A stretch of DNA of 37,424 bases from Flavobacteriaceae bacterium (lineage in GTDB: Bacteria > Bacteroidota > Bacteroidia > Flavobacteriales > Flavobacteriaceae): assembly GCA_021647985.1 (NCBI GenBank), contig JAKITQ010000031.1, positions 1 through 37,424 of the forward strand, written 5' to 3'. The notes under the pieces were generated by a model. That model was not told the origin of the DNA. It saw nothing but the letters and a program-made list of their open reading frames with translations, and ran no database searches. Position numbers and translations under genes: made by a program. How positions within the stretch are numbered: the stretch's first letter is position 1; each line of letters starts with the position of its first letter. Below, piece after piece: positions 1-8,925 of the stretch.

Positions 1-82
1 TTAGTAAGTCGCCTAATAATTCGTTTTGAACTCCTAAAGGAAGTTCATTAAATAAGGCTTTTATTTCTTGACTTGTTTTCAT
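1..82 (-). CDS. 5' end of an unknown protein, cut by the window edge
   Basis: An ATG at 82-80 on the minus strand opens 27 codons that run off the window without a stop, beginning MKTSQEIKALFNELPLG. I do not recognise the family. A TATATTTG box, matching the Bacteroidota -7 element, lies on the minus strand at 94-87, only four bases before the ATG. The message would therefore be nearly leaderless, or the true start lies further inside. The fragment is too short to assign a function. Confidence 0.4.
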   Translation of the reverse strand, partial: MKTSQEIKALFNELPLGVQNELLGDLL

Positions 83-144
83 AAAACAAATATATTAATA
101 ATTGCTGATATATTTAGAACTTAGCCAAAACAAGTAATAACTAA

Positions 145-340
145 TTAATTTTTCACTAAGGTGCTTCTATAATTTTCATCATAAATTAATCTATATTTTG
201 CGATAGTAAAAGCTTGTTTTAGTAGTTTTTTACAAACCGCAATTAATGCAAATTTTTTGCTCTTACATTTGGCTACTATTATATCATTTGATTGTCTATA
301 TGCTTTATTGTACTTACAGGCATTAAAACTGCATATAGAA
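145..340 (-). pseudogene. 3' relic of an IS110-family transposase
   Basis: The minus strand reads open from a stop at about 370 down to a TAA at 145-147. The decoded peptide contains CSFNACKYNKAY, then KCKSKKFALIAVCKKLLKQA, and ends with YDENYRSTLVKN. From memory this is the C-terminal segment (transposase_20 end) of flavobacterial IS110/IS116 transposases, whose usual form is KGKSKKxALIAVxNKLLKQAFAIAK. Only about 60 codons of a protein normally over 300 residues remain. There is no start and no N-terminal DEDD catalytic domain, so it cannot act. The 5' boundary near 340 is approximate. It lies between the partial gene at 1-82 and lysA. Confidence 0.7.
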
Positions 341-433
341 AATAAATTTAGAAATTTTTTATTTCTATTTTAAACAATTTGTGTAATTCTAAACAAACAA
401 TAAAAACTTAGAAGAAAATTGTATTGAATTATT

Positions 434-441
434 TACTTTTG
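434..441 (+). promoter_or_regulatory. Bacteroidota -7 promoter element of lysA
   Basis: TACTTTTG matches TAnnTTTG and lies 20 bases before the lysA ATG. I see no well-spaced TTG -33 element. Confidence 0.55.
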
Positions 442-461
442 CTGCTTTAAAATCTATAAAA

Positions 462-1673
462 ATGGACAATAAATTGCTAATCTCTTTGACTGAGAAATAC
501 AAAGCACCTTTGTATGTTTATGATGCAGAAAAGATAGTTTCACAATACAAAAGATTTGAAAATGCTTTTAACCAAGTTAAAAGCTTAAAAATAAACTATG
601 CAACAAAAGCACTTTCAAATATTAGTATCTTAAAATTATTAAAATCTTTAGGTTCTAATATTGATTGTGTTTCTATTCAAGAAATACATCTAGGTTTAAA
701 AGCAGGATTTAACCCAAAACAAATTTCATTTACTCCAAGTGGCGTATCCCTCGAAGAAATTGAGAGCGCTGTTGCTTTGGGCGTTAAAATTAACATCGAT
801 AATTTAGAAATATTAAAACAATTTGGCACCAAACACCCCAAAGTACCTGTATGTATTCGTATCAATCCGCATATCATGGCTGGTGGTAATAAAAAAATAT
901 CTGTTGGTCATACCAAATCCAAATTTGGAATTTCTAAATATTTTATAGCACAAGTAAAAGAAATTGAAAAAGAAACCGGCATGTTGATCAATGGCGTTCA
1001 CATGCATACAGGTTCAGGTATTTTAGATGTAAATGTATTTTTACAAGGTGCTGAAATACTTTTTAAAATAGCCAAGGAATTTGAAAACCTTGACTTTATT
1101 GATTTTGGCGGAGGGTTTAAAGTTGCCTATAAAGAAAATGATCCCGCAACAAATATTGAAGAATTTGGTAAGATCATGTCGAAACGATTTAATGAATTTA
1201 GTAAAGATTATGGTAAAGAATTGAGTATTGTTTTTGAGCCTGGTAAATTTCTAGTTAGTGAATCGGGTAATTTTTTGGCTAAGGTCAATGTTGTAAAAAA
1301 GTCTAATGAAACTGTTTTTGCCGGAATTGATTCAGGCTTTAACCATTTAATCCGACCTATGTATTATGGATCCTACCACCATATTGTCAATATTAGCAAT
1401 GCATTAGCAAAGGAAAACAAATATACCGTAGTGGGTTATATTTGTGAAAACGATACATTTGCTGAAGACAGAATGATAAGTACAATAAGACAAGGAGATA
1501 TTTTATGCTTTAAAAATGCCGGAGCTTATGCTTTTACCATGGCGTCCAATTACAATTCTCGCTTCCGACCTGCAGAAGTAATGTTATATCAAGGCAAAGA
1601 TTATTTAATTAGAGAAAGAGAAACTATGGAAGATATTTTAAATAAACAAATAGAGGTAAATATTGATCTGTAA
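462..1673 (+). CDS. lysA: Diaminopimelate decarboxylase
   Basis: The product decarboxylates meso-diaminopimelate to L-lysine, the last step of the DAP lysine pathway, as a cytosolic PLP enzyme. The 403-residue length suits the family. The N-terminal alanine-racemase-like barrel shows the PLP lysine in the segment NYATKALSN (Lys about 48), the HMHTGSG motif, and the phosphate-binding glycines of DFGGGFKV. The C-terminal beta domain holds the CENDTFAED segment, where Cys and Glu are expected at the active site, and an AGAYAFTMASNYN substrate motif. The ATG at 462 follows a TAnnTTTG element. The gene converges on the minus-strand gene ending at 1684 with only ten bases between. It could be another group IV decarboxylase, but CENDTFAED and GAYAFTMAS fit LysA best. 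Confidence 0.93.
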   Translation: MDNKLLISLTEKYKAPLYVYDAEKIVSQYKRFENAFNQVKSLKINYATKALSNISILKLLKSLGSNIDCVSIQEIHLGLKAGFNPKQISFTPSGVSLEEIESAVALGVKINIDNLEILKQFGTKHPKVPVCIRINPHIMAGGNKKISVGHTKSKFGISKYFIAQVKEIEKETGMLINGVHMHTGSGILDVNVFLQGAEILFKIAKEFENLDFIDFGGGFKVAYKENDPATNIEEFGKIMSKRFNEFSKDYGKELSIVFEPGKFLVSESGNFLAKVNVVKKSNETVFAGIDSGFNHLIRPMYYGSYHHIVNISNALAKENKYTVVGYICENDTFAEDRMISTIRQGDILCFKNAGAYAFTMASNYNSRFRPAEVMLYQGKDYLIRERETMEDILNKQIEVNIDL

Positions 1674-1683
1674 AAAAGGGTTT

Positions 1684-2886
1684 CTATAATTCGGCAACAT
1701 CAAAATTATTTTCAACAATTTTTTTAACCTTTTTATTTAAAATGTTCATCCACTTATAATTAGAGTGTTCTAATGTGATAATTACAAGATCAGAGTCCGT
1801 GTATTGTTTTATAGAAGTACTAAATCCATTCCATTTTCCGTTGTGATAAATTACTTTTTCTGAGTTTTCATTTACAATTCTAAATCCAAAACCATATGGA
1901 ATTTTTCTTCCATATTTTGTTTGTCCTTGGGTATACATTTTTTCTAAAGAACTTTTTGATATGATCTTGCCCGAATTTAAACCCATAATCCATTTAAAAA
2001 GATCTTCGGTGGTAGAATAAACATTTTTATCGCCTGTTATGGCGTCATTAACTGTTCCTGTGATCTTTCCATGCCTCCAGCCTCTATAAACCCTATATCC
2101 GTCAAGTTGTTCATCATTAATTGAGTCTTTTTCATATCTGTAAACAAAAGAATTATTCATTTCCAAAGGTTTGAATATTTTAGTTTCTATAAAATTTCCA
2201 AACTCTTTTCCTGAAATTCTTTCAACAAGTGATGCCAAAACAAAATAGCCAGTATTTGAATAATCAAAATTTCTACCGGGTTTAAAGAACAAAGGGAGTT
2301 TATATTCAGCAATCAAATCCATCATCTCTAAATTATCTGGCGGTGATTCTTTATTCCATTTATGCTCCGCTAACCAAAAATATTTTGGCAATCCAGAAGT
2401 GTGATTTAAAAGTTGTTTTATTGTAATTTCCTCATATGGGAATTCAGGAAAGTATTGAATTACCTTATCATTTAGTGTTAATAAGCCATCTTCATTAAGC
2501 ATTAAAATAGCTGCTGCAGTAAACTGCTTACTTACTGATGCCAATTGAAAAGTTGAATATTTATCTATCTTTTTTTTATCCCTAAAATTGGCATAACCAT
2601 ATTCATTTGCAAAAACAATTTTTCCATTTTTCGCAACCAATACGCTGCCGTGAAAATCTTGTCTTTTATTCAAACGTTTAAAAACAGAATCTAATTTTTT
2701 GGTGACATTAGCAGTAGCATCAGTAGAATATTTTACTACCTGCTGTTTTTTCTTCTTTTCAACGGTATACTTTTTTTCATTTAAATTTATTTCAGTATTC
2801 GTCGAATTTGAAACGCCATAAATATTAAAAAATAATAAAATATATAAAATTGAATATTTTATTACTTTACTATTTCTAAAAATCAT
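1684..2886 (-). CDS. Secreted serine hydrolase, beta-lactamase/PBP4* fold (class C-like)
   Basis: This is a 400-residue protein with an N-terminal hydrophobic stretch (residues about 10-25) that looks like a signal peptide or membrane anchor. The serine-beta-lactamase family motifs are present: S117-V-S-K120 (catalytic SxxK), Y209-S-N211 (YxN) and a late HNG triad in YHNGKWNGF, the equivalent of KTG. The motif NHTSGLP is typical of Pfam Beta-lactamase (PF00144) proteins such as D-aminopeptidases, esterases and PBP4*-type peptidases. This family is broad, so the substrate (peptidoglycan peptide, ester or beta-lactam) cannot be told from sequence, and no resistance function is implied. It is a single gene, preceded on its strand by a 306-base non-coding gap with two hairpins. 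Confidence 0.85.
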   Translation of the reverse strand: MIFRNSKVIKYSILYILLFFNIYGVSNSTNTEINLNEKKYTVEKKKKQQVVKYSTDATANVTKKLDSVFKRLNKRQDFHGSVLVAKNGKIVFANEYGYANFRDKKKIDKYSTFQLASVSKQFTAAAILMLNEDGLLTLNDKVIQYFPEFPYEEITIKQLLNHTSGLPKYFWLAEHKWNKESPPDNLEMMDLIAEYKLPLFFKPGRNFDYSNTGYFVLASLVERISGKEFGNFIETKIFKPLEMNNSFVYRYEKDSINDEQLDGYRVYRGWRHGKITGTVNDAITGDKNVYSTTEDLFKWIMGLNSGKIISKSSLEKMYTQGQTKYGRKIPYGFGFRIVNENSEKVIYHNGKWNGFSTSIKQYTDSDLVIITLEHSNYKWMNILNKKVKKIVENNFDVAEL

Positions 2887-3009
2887 AATTCCTTATTATT
2901 TAATCATAGCAAGTAAATTAACCCAAATAAATCATTACTGCTTATTGAGTCATTTTCTTTTTTAATCTCTTACCCAATATAGTCTAAATTTAACCAAGGT
3001 GCAAACCTA

Positions 3010-3056
3010 TATAATATAAAGATAACTTCGGTGAAGTTTTAAAAGTTTATATTATA
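3010..3056. repeat. Nested AT-rich inverted repeat
   Basis: An outer perfect 11-bp stem (3010-3020 with 3046-3056, TATAATATAAA and its complement) encloses an inner stem AACTTC-ggt-GAAGTT (3024-3038). It could be an RNA hairpin in the serine hydrolase leader, or a remnant terminator. No run of T follows on either strand. Confidence 0.5.
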
Positions 3057-3105
3057 ATTAACGTAAATATATTCATTTTATTTAGATATGCGTTCTATCT
3101 ACAAC

Positions 3106-3137
3106 AAAAAACGCTAGTATATATACTAGTGTTTTTT
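3106..3137 (-). terminator. Rho-independent terminator after the S10 peptidase gene
   Basis: The palindrome CTAGTATATATACTAG is flanked by six A on the left and six T on the right, so it can terminate from either side. It lies 56 bases past the stop of the minus-strand peptidase gene. Confidence 0.75.
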
Positions 3138-3192
3138 AATAAATAATATAAAGATGGATAATTAAAACTACACATCAATAACACACTAAATA

Positions 3193-4683
3193 TTAATACT
3201 TTGCTGATTTTCCTTTTGGTATACTCTTCAGAATAAATTGTCTAAGATCGTCATTAGCAGATTTTAGATCTTCCTTTCTAAGATACATCATATGCCCACT
3301 TCTATATCCTTTAAAACTCAATCTACTTTTCATTTTACCACTTGGATCAATTTGCCACATGGTATATTTCGAAGTAAAATATGTTGTAGCACCGTCATAA
3401 TACCCCGCTTGAAACATTACATTCAAATAAGGGTTTTCTGCCATAGCTTTGCGAAGACCATCTCTGGTATTGTTATTTTTATCATCCCAGGGATGAACAT
3501 TACCAAACATATTGTATTTAACATCGGTTTTAAAATTAAGATGCTCGCGAATATAATAATTAATTGCTGGAGTAAAGGAATGTAACCAAGAGGTTAGTTC
3601 TGGGCTATAATCAGGTCTCGACCCTGCCTCTATTTTGTCCAAACCAAGATAACGCGAATCTAATCTACCAATAGTATTTCCGGTTTTATCTCTTAATAAT
3701 TCTTTCCAAAAAAATGAAGTTGGCACATCTAAATTATACTGTAAAATCGATTTTTTTGAAATTCCAGAATAAAAGGCCATTTTTTCCGCAACTTTATCCT
3801 TCTCATCTAAACTCAATGATCCTCCTCTTGCTATTGCTGGCATTAGTGTATTTAAGGTGAAATTTTCTGATTCAGGTAATATTTCTAACAAATCTCTTTG
3901 TTGTAAACTGGTTGGCAACATCTTATGATACCATGCTGCCGCAGTAAAATATGGTAAATTAAGTGCTGAAGATATTGGTTTATCCGATTTAAAAACATTA
4001 TAATCGGCAGGCGAAACTAGTATAACACCATTCAAATACATCCATTGTTTTTCCTGTAATTCTAAGGCCAAACCAGATACTCTTGTACCTCCATAACTTT
4101 CTCCTATAAGATATTTAGGTGACAACCACCTCTCGTTACGTGTTATAAACGTATTCAACCATTCGGCCAAATACTTTATATCGGCATTAATACCAAAAAA
4201 CAAATCTCGCTTTATTTCCTCACCACTAGCGGGAATAGTTCTGGAGTAACCAGTATTTACCGGGTTTACATAAACAATATCTGCTATATCTAGAACGGAA
4301 TTTGGATTATCATGTACACCATAAGGTTGTACCGGATATCCTTCATCATCAATATTCAATACTTTCGGGCCGGTATAGGCAACATGCATCCATACAGATG
4401 CAGAACCTGGACCTCCATTAAAAGAAATTAATAATGGTCGTTTGGAAGTAACGCCAGCATTGTTTCTTTTGTAGTAGGTGTAATAAAGAGCTGCTATTGG
4501 CTCACCACTTTCATCCCAAACCGGTTGTGTACCTGTAGTTGCCGTATAACTTATTTTTACACCTTTAATGGTAGCTGTATGATTCGTTACTACAGTAGTA
4601 TCAACGGCTATATTCCTATTTTGCGATTGCATAATATTTAGATAGCCAATGCATAATAAAACAGTTATAATAATTTTCTTCAT
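3193..4683 (-). CDS. Secreted S10-family serine carboxypeptidase-like peptidase
   Basis: The 496-residue protein has a cleavable signal peptide (MKKII... hydrophobic to about residue 17, then QSQN). It carries the S10 fold signatures: SFNGGPGSAS (residues 87-96, oxyanion region), GESYGGTR with nucleophile Ser196, Asp430 in GYYDGATT, and His464 in SGHMMYL, which complete the Ser-Asp-His triad. Bacterial members are exported and trim C-terminal residues of peptides. The order of the triad and the length agree with the family. The ATG at 4683 sits directly before the signal peptide. The gene is transcribed alone, with the DUF779 gene 77 bases upstream on the same strand and a good terminator downstream. 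The peptide substrate is not known. Confidence 0.88.
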   Translation of the reverse strand: MKKIIITVLLCIGYLNIMQSQNRNIAVDTTVVTNHTATIKGVKISYTATTGTQPVWDESGEPIAALYYTYYKRNNAGVTSKRPLLISFNGGPGSASVWMHVAYTGPKVLNIDDEGYPVQPYGVHDNPNSVLDIADIVYVNPVNTGYSRTIPASGEEIKRDLFFGINADIKYLAEWLNTFITRNERWLSPKYLIGESYGGTRVSGLALELQEKQWMYLNGVILVSPADYNVFKSDKPISSALNLPYFTAAAWYHKMLPTSLQQRDLLEILPESENFTLNTLMPAIARGGSLSLDEKDKVAEKMAFYSGISKKSILQYNLDVPTSFFWKELLRDKTGNTIGRLDSRYLGLDKIEAGSRPDYSPELTSWLHSFTPAINYYIREHLNFKTDVKYNMFGNVHPWDDKNNNTRDGLRKAMAENPYLNVMFQAGYYDGATTYFTSKYTMWQIDPSGKMKSRLSFKGYRSGHMMYLRKEDLKSANDDLRQFILKSIPKGKSAKY

Positions 4684-4760
4684 TTTTTTAGTATATAATT
4701 AATTTGTTCTTGTCTTGCTTATTGCTTGATTGCAATGTTTTCAAATCTATTTAATTAACG

Positions 4761-5117
4761 CTAATTATTCAAGGCCTTATTTTCTTCTTTGGTGAGTAAT
4801 CTAGAACGGATAATAAAACGTATACCCAGCGGTATTTCAAGCGAAAAACTCGAACCTCTCCCTTCTGTAATATCTACAGTTAAATGGGTGTGTTTCCAAT
4901 ATTCAAATTGGTCTTGGTTCATATAATAGTTTACGCCATCTAATTGGCCAAGTAAAATATCACTATCATCCAAATACATATCACCTTCTTCCAAAACCAT
5001 AGGAGCAGAACCATCACAACAACCACCACTTTGATGAAATATCAACGCACCGTGTTTGGCTTTTAACTGTTTTACAATTTCTTTGGCTTTGTCTGTTATA
5101 TCTACTCTTTCAAACAT
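4761..5117 (-). CDS. DUF779 family protein paired with aldehyde dehydrogenase
   Basis: The protein is a small cytosolic one of 118 residues. The family mark is the SGGCCDGSAPM segment with adjacent cysteines near residue 33, followed by a Tyr/His-rich stretch (NYYMNQDQFEYWKHTHL) and a C-terminal GxGSSFSLEIPLGxRF block. DUF779 genes are commonly found next to NAD-dependent aldehyde dehydrogenase genes, as here, where the dehydrogenase lies just upstream on the same strand. The biochemical role is not established; the paired cysteines suggest metal or thiol chemistry, which is inference. A hairpin with a broken T-run lies between the two genes and may lower the expression of this one. Confidence 0.85.
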   Translation of the reverse strand: MFERVDITDKAKEIVKQLKAKHGALIFHQSGGCCDGSAPMVLEEGDMYLDDSDILLGQLDGVNYYMNQDQFEYWKHTHLTVDITEGRGSSFSLEIPLGIRFIIRSRLLTKEENKALNN

Positions 5118-5138
5118 CGTAATAAATTTATAAAAACT

Positions 5139-5170
5139 AAAAGGCTAAGCAATTGAATTGTTAGCCTTTT
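5139..5170 (-). terminator. Hairpin between the aldehyde dehydrogenase and DUF779 genes
   Basis: AAAAGGCTAA (5139-5148) pairs with TTAGCCTTTT (5161-5170), and the inner CAATT/AATTG bases extend the stem. On the minus strand the stem is followed by an imperfect T-run. It may be a leaky terminator or attenuator inside the two-gene unit. Confidence 0.6.
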
Positions 5171-5191
5171 AATCTGATTAACAAGTGTTTC

Positions 5192-6691
5192 CTAAAAGAA
5201 ACCTAATTTGTTTTTATCATAAGAGATCAACATATTTTTGGTTTGACGGTAATGATTCATCATCATCAAATGATTTTCTCTACCAAAACCAGATTTTTTA
5301 TATCCACCAAATGGTGCATGAGCGGGATATGCATGATAACAATTTACCCATACTCTACCGGCCTTAATCGCTCTTGGTATTTGATATAATTGATGTGCAT
5401 CTCTAGTCCACACACCGGCTCCCAAACCATAAAGTGTATCGTTGGCAATTCCTAATGCTTCTGCTTCATCTTTAAATTTAGTTACTGCTACAACGGGACC
5501 AAAAATTTCTTCCTGAAAAACTCGCATTTTATTATGTCCTTCAAAAATAGTTGGCTGGATATAAAATCCGTTAGCAAGTTCACCTTCTAATTTACATGCT
5601 TCACCTCCTGTTAAAACTTTAGCACCTTCCTCTATACCAATACTTATATAAGAAAGAATTTTTTCGAATTGATCATTGGACGCCTGTGCACCAACCATGG
5701 TGTTTACATCATACGGATTGTCTTGCACAATAGCTTTTGTTCTTGCAACTACTCTTTCCATAAATGCATCATAAATATCTTCTTGCACTAATATTCTAGA
5801 CGGGCAAGTACATACTTCTCCTTGATTGAAAGCAAATAATACTGCTCCTTCGACAGCTTTATCTAAAAATGCATCATCTTTATCCATAACAGAGTTAAAG
5901 AAAATATTTGGTGATTTTCCACCTAATTCCATTGTTACCGGATTCAAATTCTTCGATGCGTATTGCATAATTAACTGACCTGTAGTTGTTTCACCTGTAA
6001 AGGCAACCTTATCAATTTTGGGGTGAGAGGCCAATGGTTTACCCGCTTCTGGTCCGAATCCATGAATAATATTAATAACTCCAGGAGGAAAAACATCCGC
6101 TATTTTTTCCATTAAAAGCGTTGCAGAAGATGGTGTTTGCTCTGCAGGCTTTAAAATCACACAATTACCTGCAGCTAAAGCTGGAGGCATTTTCCATGAA
6201 AGCATCAATAAAGGAAAGTTCCAAGGAATTATTTGTGCAACAACTCCAAGAGGTTCTCTAATAATAATAGAAAGGGTATTGGCATCTAATTCGGTAGCAG
6301 ATCCTTCTTCAGCTCTAATTACTGCCGCAAAATATCGCCAATGATCAACCGATAAAGGAATATCGGCATTTAAGGTCTCTCTAATTGGTTTACCATTATC
6401 ACAAGTTTCAACCAATGAAAATTCTTCTAAATTTTCTTCAATAATATCTGCTACTTTATTGAGTAAGGCAGATCTTTCTGCTGCTGAAGTATTTCCCCAA
6501 GATTCTTTGGCTGCATTGGCAGCAGCAACTGCATTATCTACATCTTCTTTTTGAGAACGAGGATATTTTGCAATTAGCGAATTGTCTATAGGTGAAGTAT
6601 TCTCAAAATATTCTCCTCCTATTGGATCAACAAATTTACCATTGATAAAATTTCCATATTTTTCTTTAAATGTTGGTTTTGAATAACTCAT
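5192..6691 (-). CDS. NAD-dependent aldehyde dehydrogenase (AldB/ExaC type)
   Basis: The enzyme oxidises an aliphatic aldehyde to the acid with NAD(P)+. It has 499 residues, normal for the superfamily. The cofactor region shows PWNFPLLM (residues 157-164) and FTGETTTGQ. The general base Glu255 is in MELGGKSPN. The catalytic thiol is Cys294 in [12 protein letters not shown], aligned with ALDH2 Cys302. The CTCPSR form plus the DUF779 neighbour is typical of the acetaldehyde/chloroacetaldehyde dehydrogenase group (AldB, ExaC, AcoD), so acetaldehyde is the likely substrate, by inference. The ATG at 6691 is clear. It is the first gene of the pair with the DUF779 gene. Confidence 0.93.
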   Translation of the reverse strand: MSYSKPTFKEKYGNFINGKFVDPIGGEYFENTSPIDNSLIAKYPRSQKEDVDNAVAAANAAKESWGNTSAAERSALLNKVADIIEENLEEFSLVETCDNGKPIRETLNADIPLSVDHWRYFAAVIRAEEGSATELDANTLSIIIREPLGVVAQIIPWNFPLLMLSWKMPPALAAGNCVILKPAEQTPSSATLLMEKIADVFPPGVINIIHGFGPEAGKPLASHPKIDKVAFTGETTTGQLIMQYASKNLNPVTMELGGKSPNIFFNSVMDKDDAFLDKAVEGAVLFAFNQGEVCTCPSRILVQEDIYDAFMERVVARTKAIVQDNPYDVNTMVGAQASNDQFEKILSYISIGIEEGAKVLTGGEACKLEGELANGFYIQPTIFEGHNKMRVFQEEIFGPVVAVTKFKDEAEALGIANDTLYGLGAGVWTRDAHQLYQIPRAIKAGRVWVNCYHAYPAHAPFGGYKKSGFGRENHLMMMNHYRQTKNMLISYDKNKLGFF

Positions 6692-6819
6692 TATAAATCG
6701 TTATTAAATAAATGACACCTACTCTTGTATAGATTTTCGGTTTTCTCTAATATGTACTAAGTTCCGTAAGAATCTTTAATTAAATTAATATATTGGTTTG
6801 AAATATAAAATATATATTT

Positions 6820-8877
6820 CTACTCAGGGTATTCAATTCGCAAATGATATATATTGTTCAATTTCTTTTTAATCACTTTTTTAATGGTTTGAATTTCTTT
6901 AAAAGTGATATCAGCATTCATAAATTGTCCATTACTCATTTGACCACTAATTATTTTTTCTACCAAATCATCTATTAAAAGTGCCGTTGGATCTTTTATA
7001 CTCTTCGATGCAGCCTCACAAGCATCACACATCATTAAAATTGCTGTTTCCTTTGAAAAGGGAATTGGTCCCGGATAGGAAAAATTCTTAATATCGGTAT
7101 ATCCTGGTGTTAATTCTTCTTGCTTTTTATAAAAATAATATACTGTACTTGTACCGTGATGTGTTCTAATAAAATCAATTATTCTATCTGGTAAACCATT
7201 TTTTTTCGCTATTTCAATTCCTTTTAAAACGTGATTTATAATAATACTTGCCGAATCATTAGGTGGTAATTCATTATGTGGATTGACACTAGTTGTTTGA
7301 TTTTCAGTAAAATACATTGGATTGCTCATTTTGCCAATATCGTGGTAAAGAGCTCCTGTTCTAACCAACATAGCATTTGCTCCAATCTCATTTGCTGATG
7401 CTTCTGCCAAATTAGCTACTTGCATAGCGTGTTGAAAGGTACCTGGTGCCTGTTCATTGAGTTCACGTAATAATTTAGTATTGGTATTGGATAATTCTAA
7501 TAAGGAAACATCGGATACCAAATTAAAAGTCTTTTCATAAATCAATATCAAGAAAAGAGACAAAAACGATAATACACCATTAAGAGAAAACAATACAAAA
7601 TAAGACCATTTTATATGTTGGGCATTTCCTTCCTGAATGATAGAAAATGCAAAGTAGGCTAATATATAAACCAGGGTTATCTTAATAATAGAAAAAAACA
7701 GATTCGCCCTTCTATGTAATTCCGACACGGTTAAAATAGTAACTATTCCGGCTATCATTTGTAAAAATATAAACTCAAAGCTATTTGGCACAATAAAACC
7801 AAGAATCAAAACGGTTACTGTATGGGTAAATAAACCCAAACGCGCATCAAAAAACGCCTTTATAACAATGGGTAAAATAATTATTGGAACCACATAAATA
7901 TAGGTGAGCCAATATTTTTGAACCACAGTAACCAATAATATAATTAATAGTATATTAAAAAATATAAAGGTGAGTTTGGTATTATTCTCAAAAATAGATA
8001 TTCTATATCTATGTAAAAAAAGCATGAGCATTAACAATACCAATGCCACTAAAATTGAATAACCAAAAACGATCCAATTGTAGTTTGATTTACTCCACAA
8101 TTGAGAGTCATATTCACTTTTAAGTGAAACTAAAATTTCATATTTCTTACCTTCAACCATATCTCCTTTTGATATGATTCGTTCATTTTCAGATACCAGC
8201 CCTTTCGTGACTGTTATATTCTTTATTTCTTCATCAATGACTTTTTGTGTAAGCTCTTCGTCATAAAAAATATTTGGTTCTAGAATCTCAAAAAATAAGG
8301 TTACAAAATTATTTTCTAATTTTTTGTATCTACTATTTTTAAAATATTGTTGTAAGGAAGGAACCAGAATCTCTGTTGTAAATAAATTATCTGATAATAT
8401 ATCCTTTGCTTCATTACCAATTCTTAAAGTTATTAATGTGTTCTTCTTTATTTTACTGTTATCTGATTTGTTTAAAAAACCAGTTTTATATACTTTATCA
8501 ATAAATTTCAAACCAAAAGATTGCAATCTTTTTTTGTTCAAGCCAATTGCTACAGAGTCTCCTAAAATAATAGGAATTTGATTGTTATACTCCTCTTTAA
8601 TTTTAATTATAACACTTTCATCTTCAATAAAAAATAATCGTTTATTGTTTTCAATTTCTTGAATTTCTTTTTTGAGATCAGTTTCTGCTTTTAATATTGC
8701 AAAATCGAATGGCGCATATAAGTTTTCATATTGCCAAGGTTTTCCTTTTTGAATATTATACTTGAATTGACCACCTTTTGGGAACATGTAAACGATCAAT
8801 GTAGTTGTAAGAACAAATAGAACAACTTTATAAATTAAAGCGTGATTTTGATAAATTTTATTAATAAAATCTTTCAT
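6820..8877 (-). CDS. 7TM-HD phosphohydrolase, PgpH-like c-di-AMP phosphodiesterase
   Basis: The gene encodes a membrane protein of 685 residues from the ATG at 8877; a TTG three codons further upstream is also open but less likely. One N-terminal membrane helix (about 15-32) is followed by a large extracytoplasmic domain (7TMR-HDED, to about 270). Next come about seven hydrophobic helices (about 270-450) and a cytosolic HD domain with the metal-binding pattern QHAMQ...YHDIGK, then a second His pair (RTHHG) and MMCDACEAA. This is the architecture of PgpH, which cleaves cyclic di-AMP to pApA. The second messenger has not been tested here, so the substrate is inference from the family. It is followed by the aldehyde dehydrogenase gene 128 bases downstream. 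Confidence 0.9.
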   Translation of the reverse strand: MKDFINKIYQNHALIYKVVLFVLTTTLIVYMFPKGGQFKYNIQKGKPWQYENLYAPFDFAILKAETDLKKEIQEIENNKRLFFIEDESVIIKIKEEYNNQIPIILGDSVAIGLNKKRLQSFGLKFIDKVYKTGFLNKSDNSKIKKNTLITLRIGNEAKDILSDNLFTTEILVPSLQQYFKNSRYKKLENNFVTLFFEILEPNIFYDEELTQKVIDEEIKNITVTKGLVSENERIISKGDMVEGKKYEILVSLKSEYDSQLWSKSNYNWIVFGYSILVALVLLMLMLFLHRYRISIFENNTKLTFIFFNILLIILLVTVVQKYWLTYIYVVPIIILPIVIKAFFDARLGLFTHTVTVLILGFIVPNSFEFIFLQMIAGIVTILTVSELHRRANLFFSIIKITLVYILAYFAFSIIQEGNAQHIKWSYFVLFSLNGVLSFLSLFLILIYEKTFNLVSDVSLLELSNTNTKLLRELNEQAPGTFQHAMQVANLAEASANEIGANAMLVRTGALYHDIGKMSNPMYFTENQTTSVNPHNELPPNDSASIIINHVLKGIEIAKKNGLPDRIIDFIRTHHGTSTVYYFYKKQEELTPGYTDIKNFSYPGPIPFSKETAILMMCDACEAASKSIKDPTALLIDDLVEKIISGQMSNGQFMNADITFKEIQTIKKVIKKKLNNIYHLRIEYPE

Positions 8878-8925
8878 AGAGTACAATTGATTTCCAAATG
8901 TAAAAATTTAAAAACTAAATCTGCA

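Larger units (their letters stand above)
2887..3192. other. Gene-free 306-bp gap with two hairpins
   Basis: I see no coding sequence here. The gap lies upstream of the serine hydrolase gene and downstream of the S10 peptidase gene, both on the minus strand. It holds a terminator-like palindrome (3106-3137) and a nested hairpin (3010-3056). The promoter of the serine hydrolase should be in its left part, but I could not pick a convincing TAnnTTTG match. Confidence 0.6.

Noticed and set aside
1684..2886. Antibiotic-resistance beta-lactamase
   Set aside because: The motifs are those of the broad PF00144 family; HNG rather than KTG and the lack of resistance-type context do not support a resistance call.
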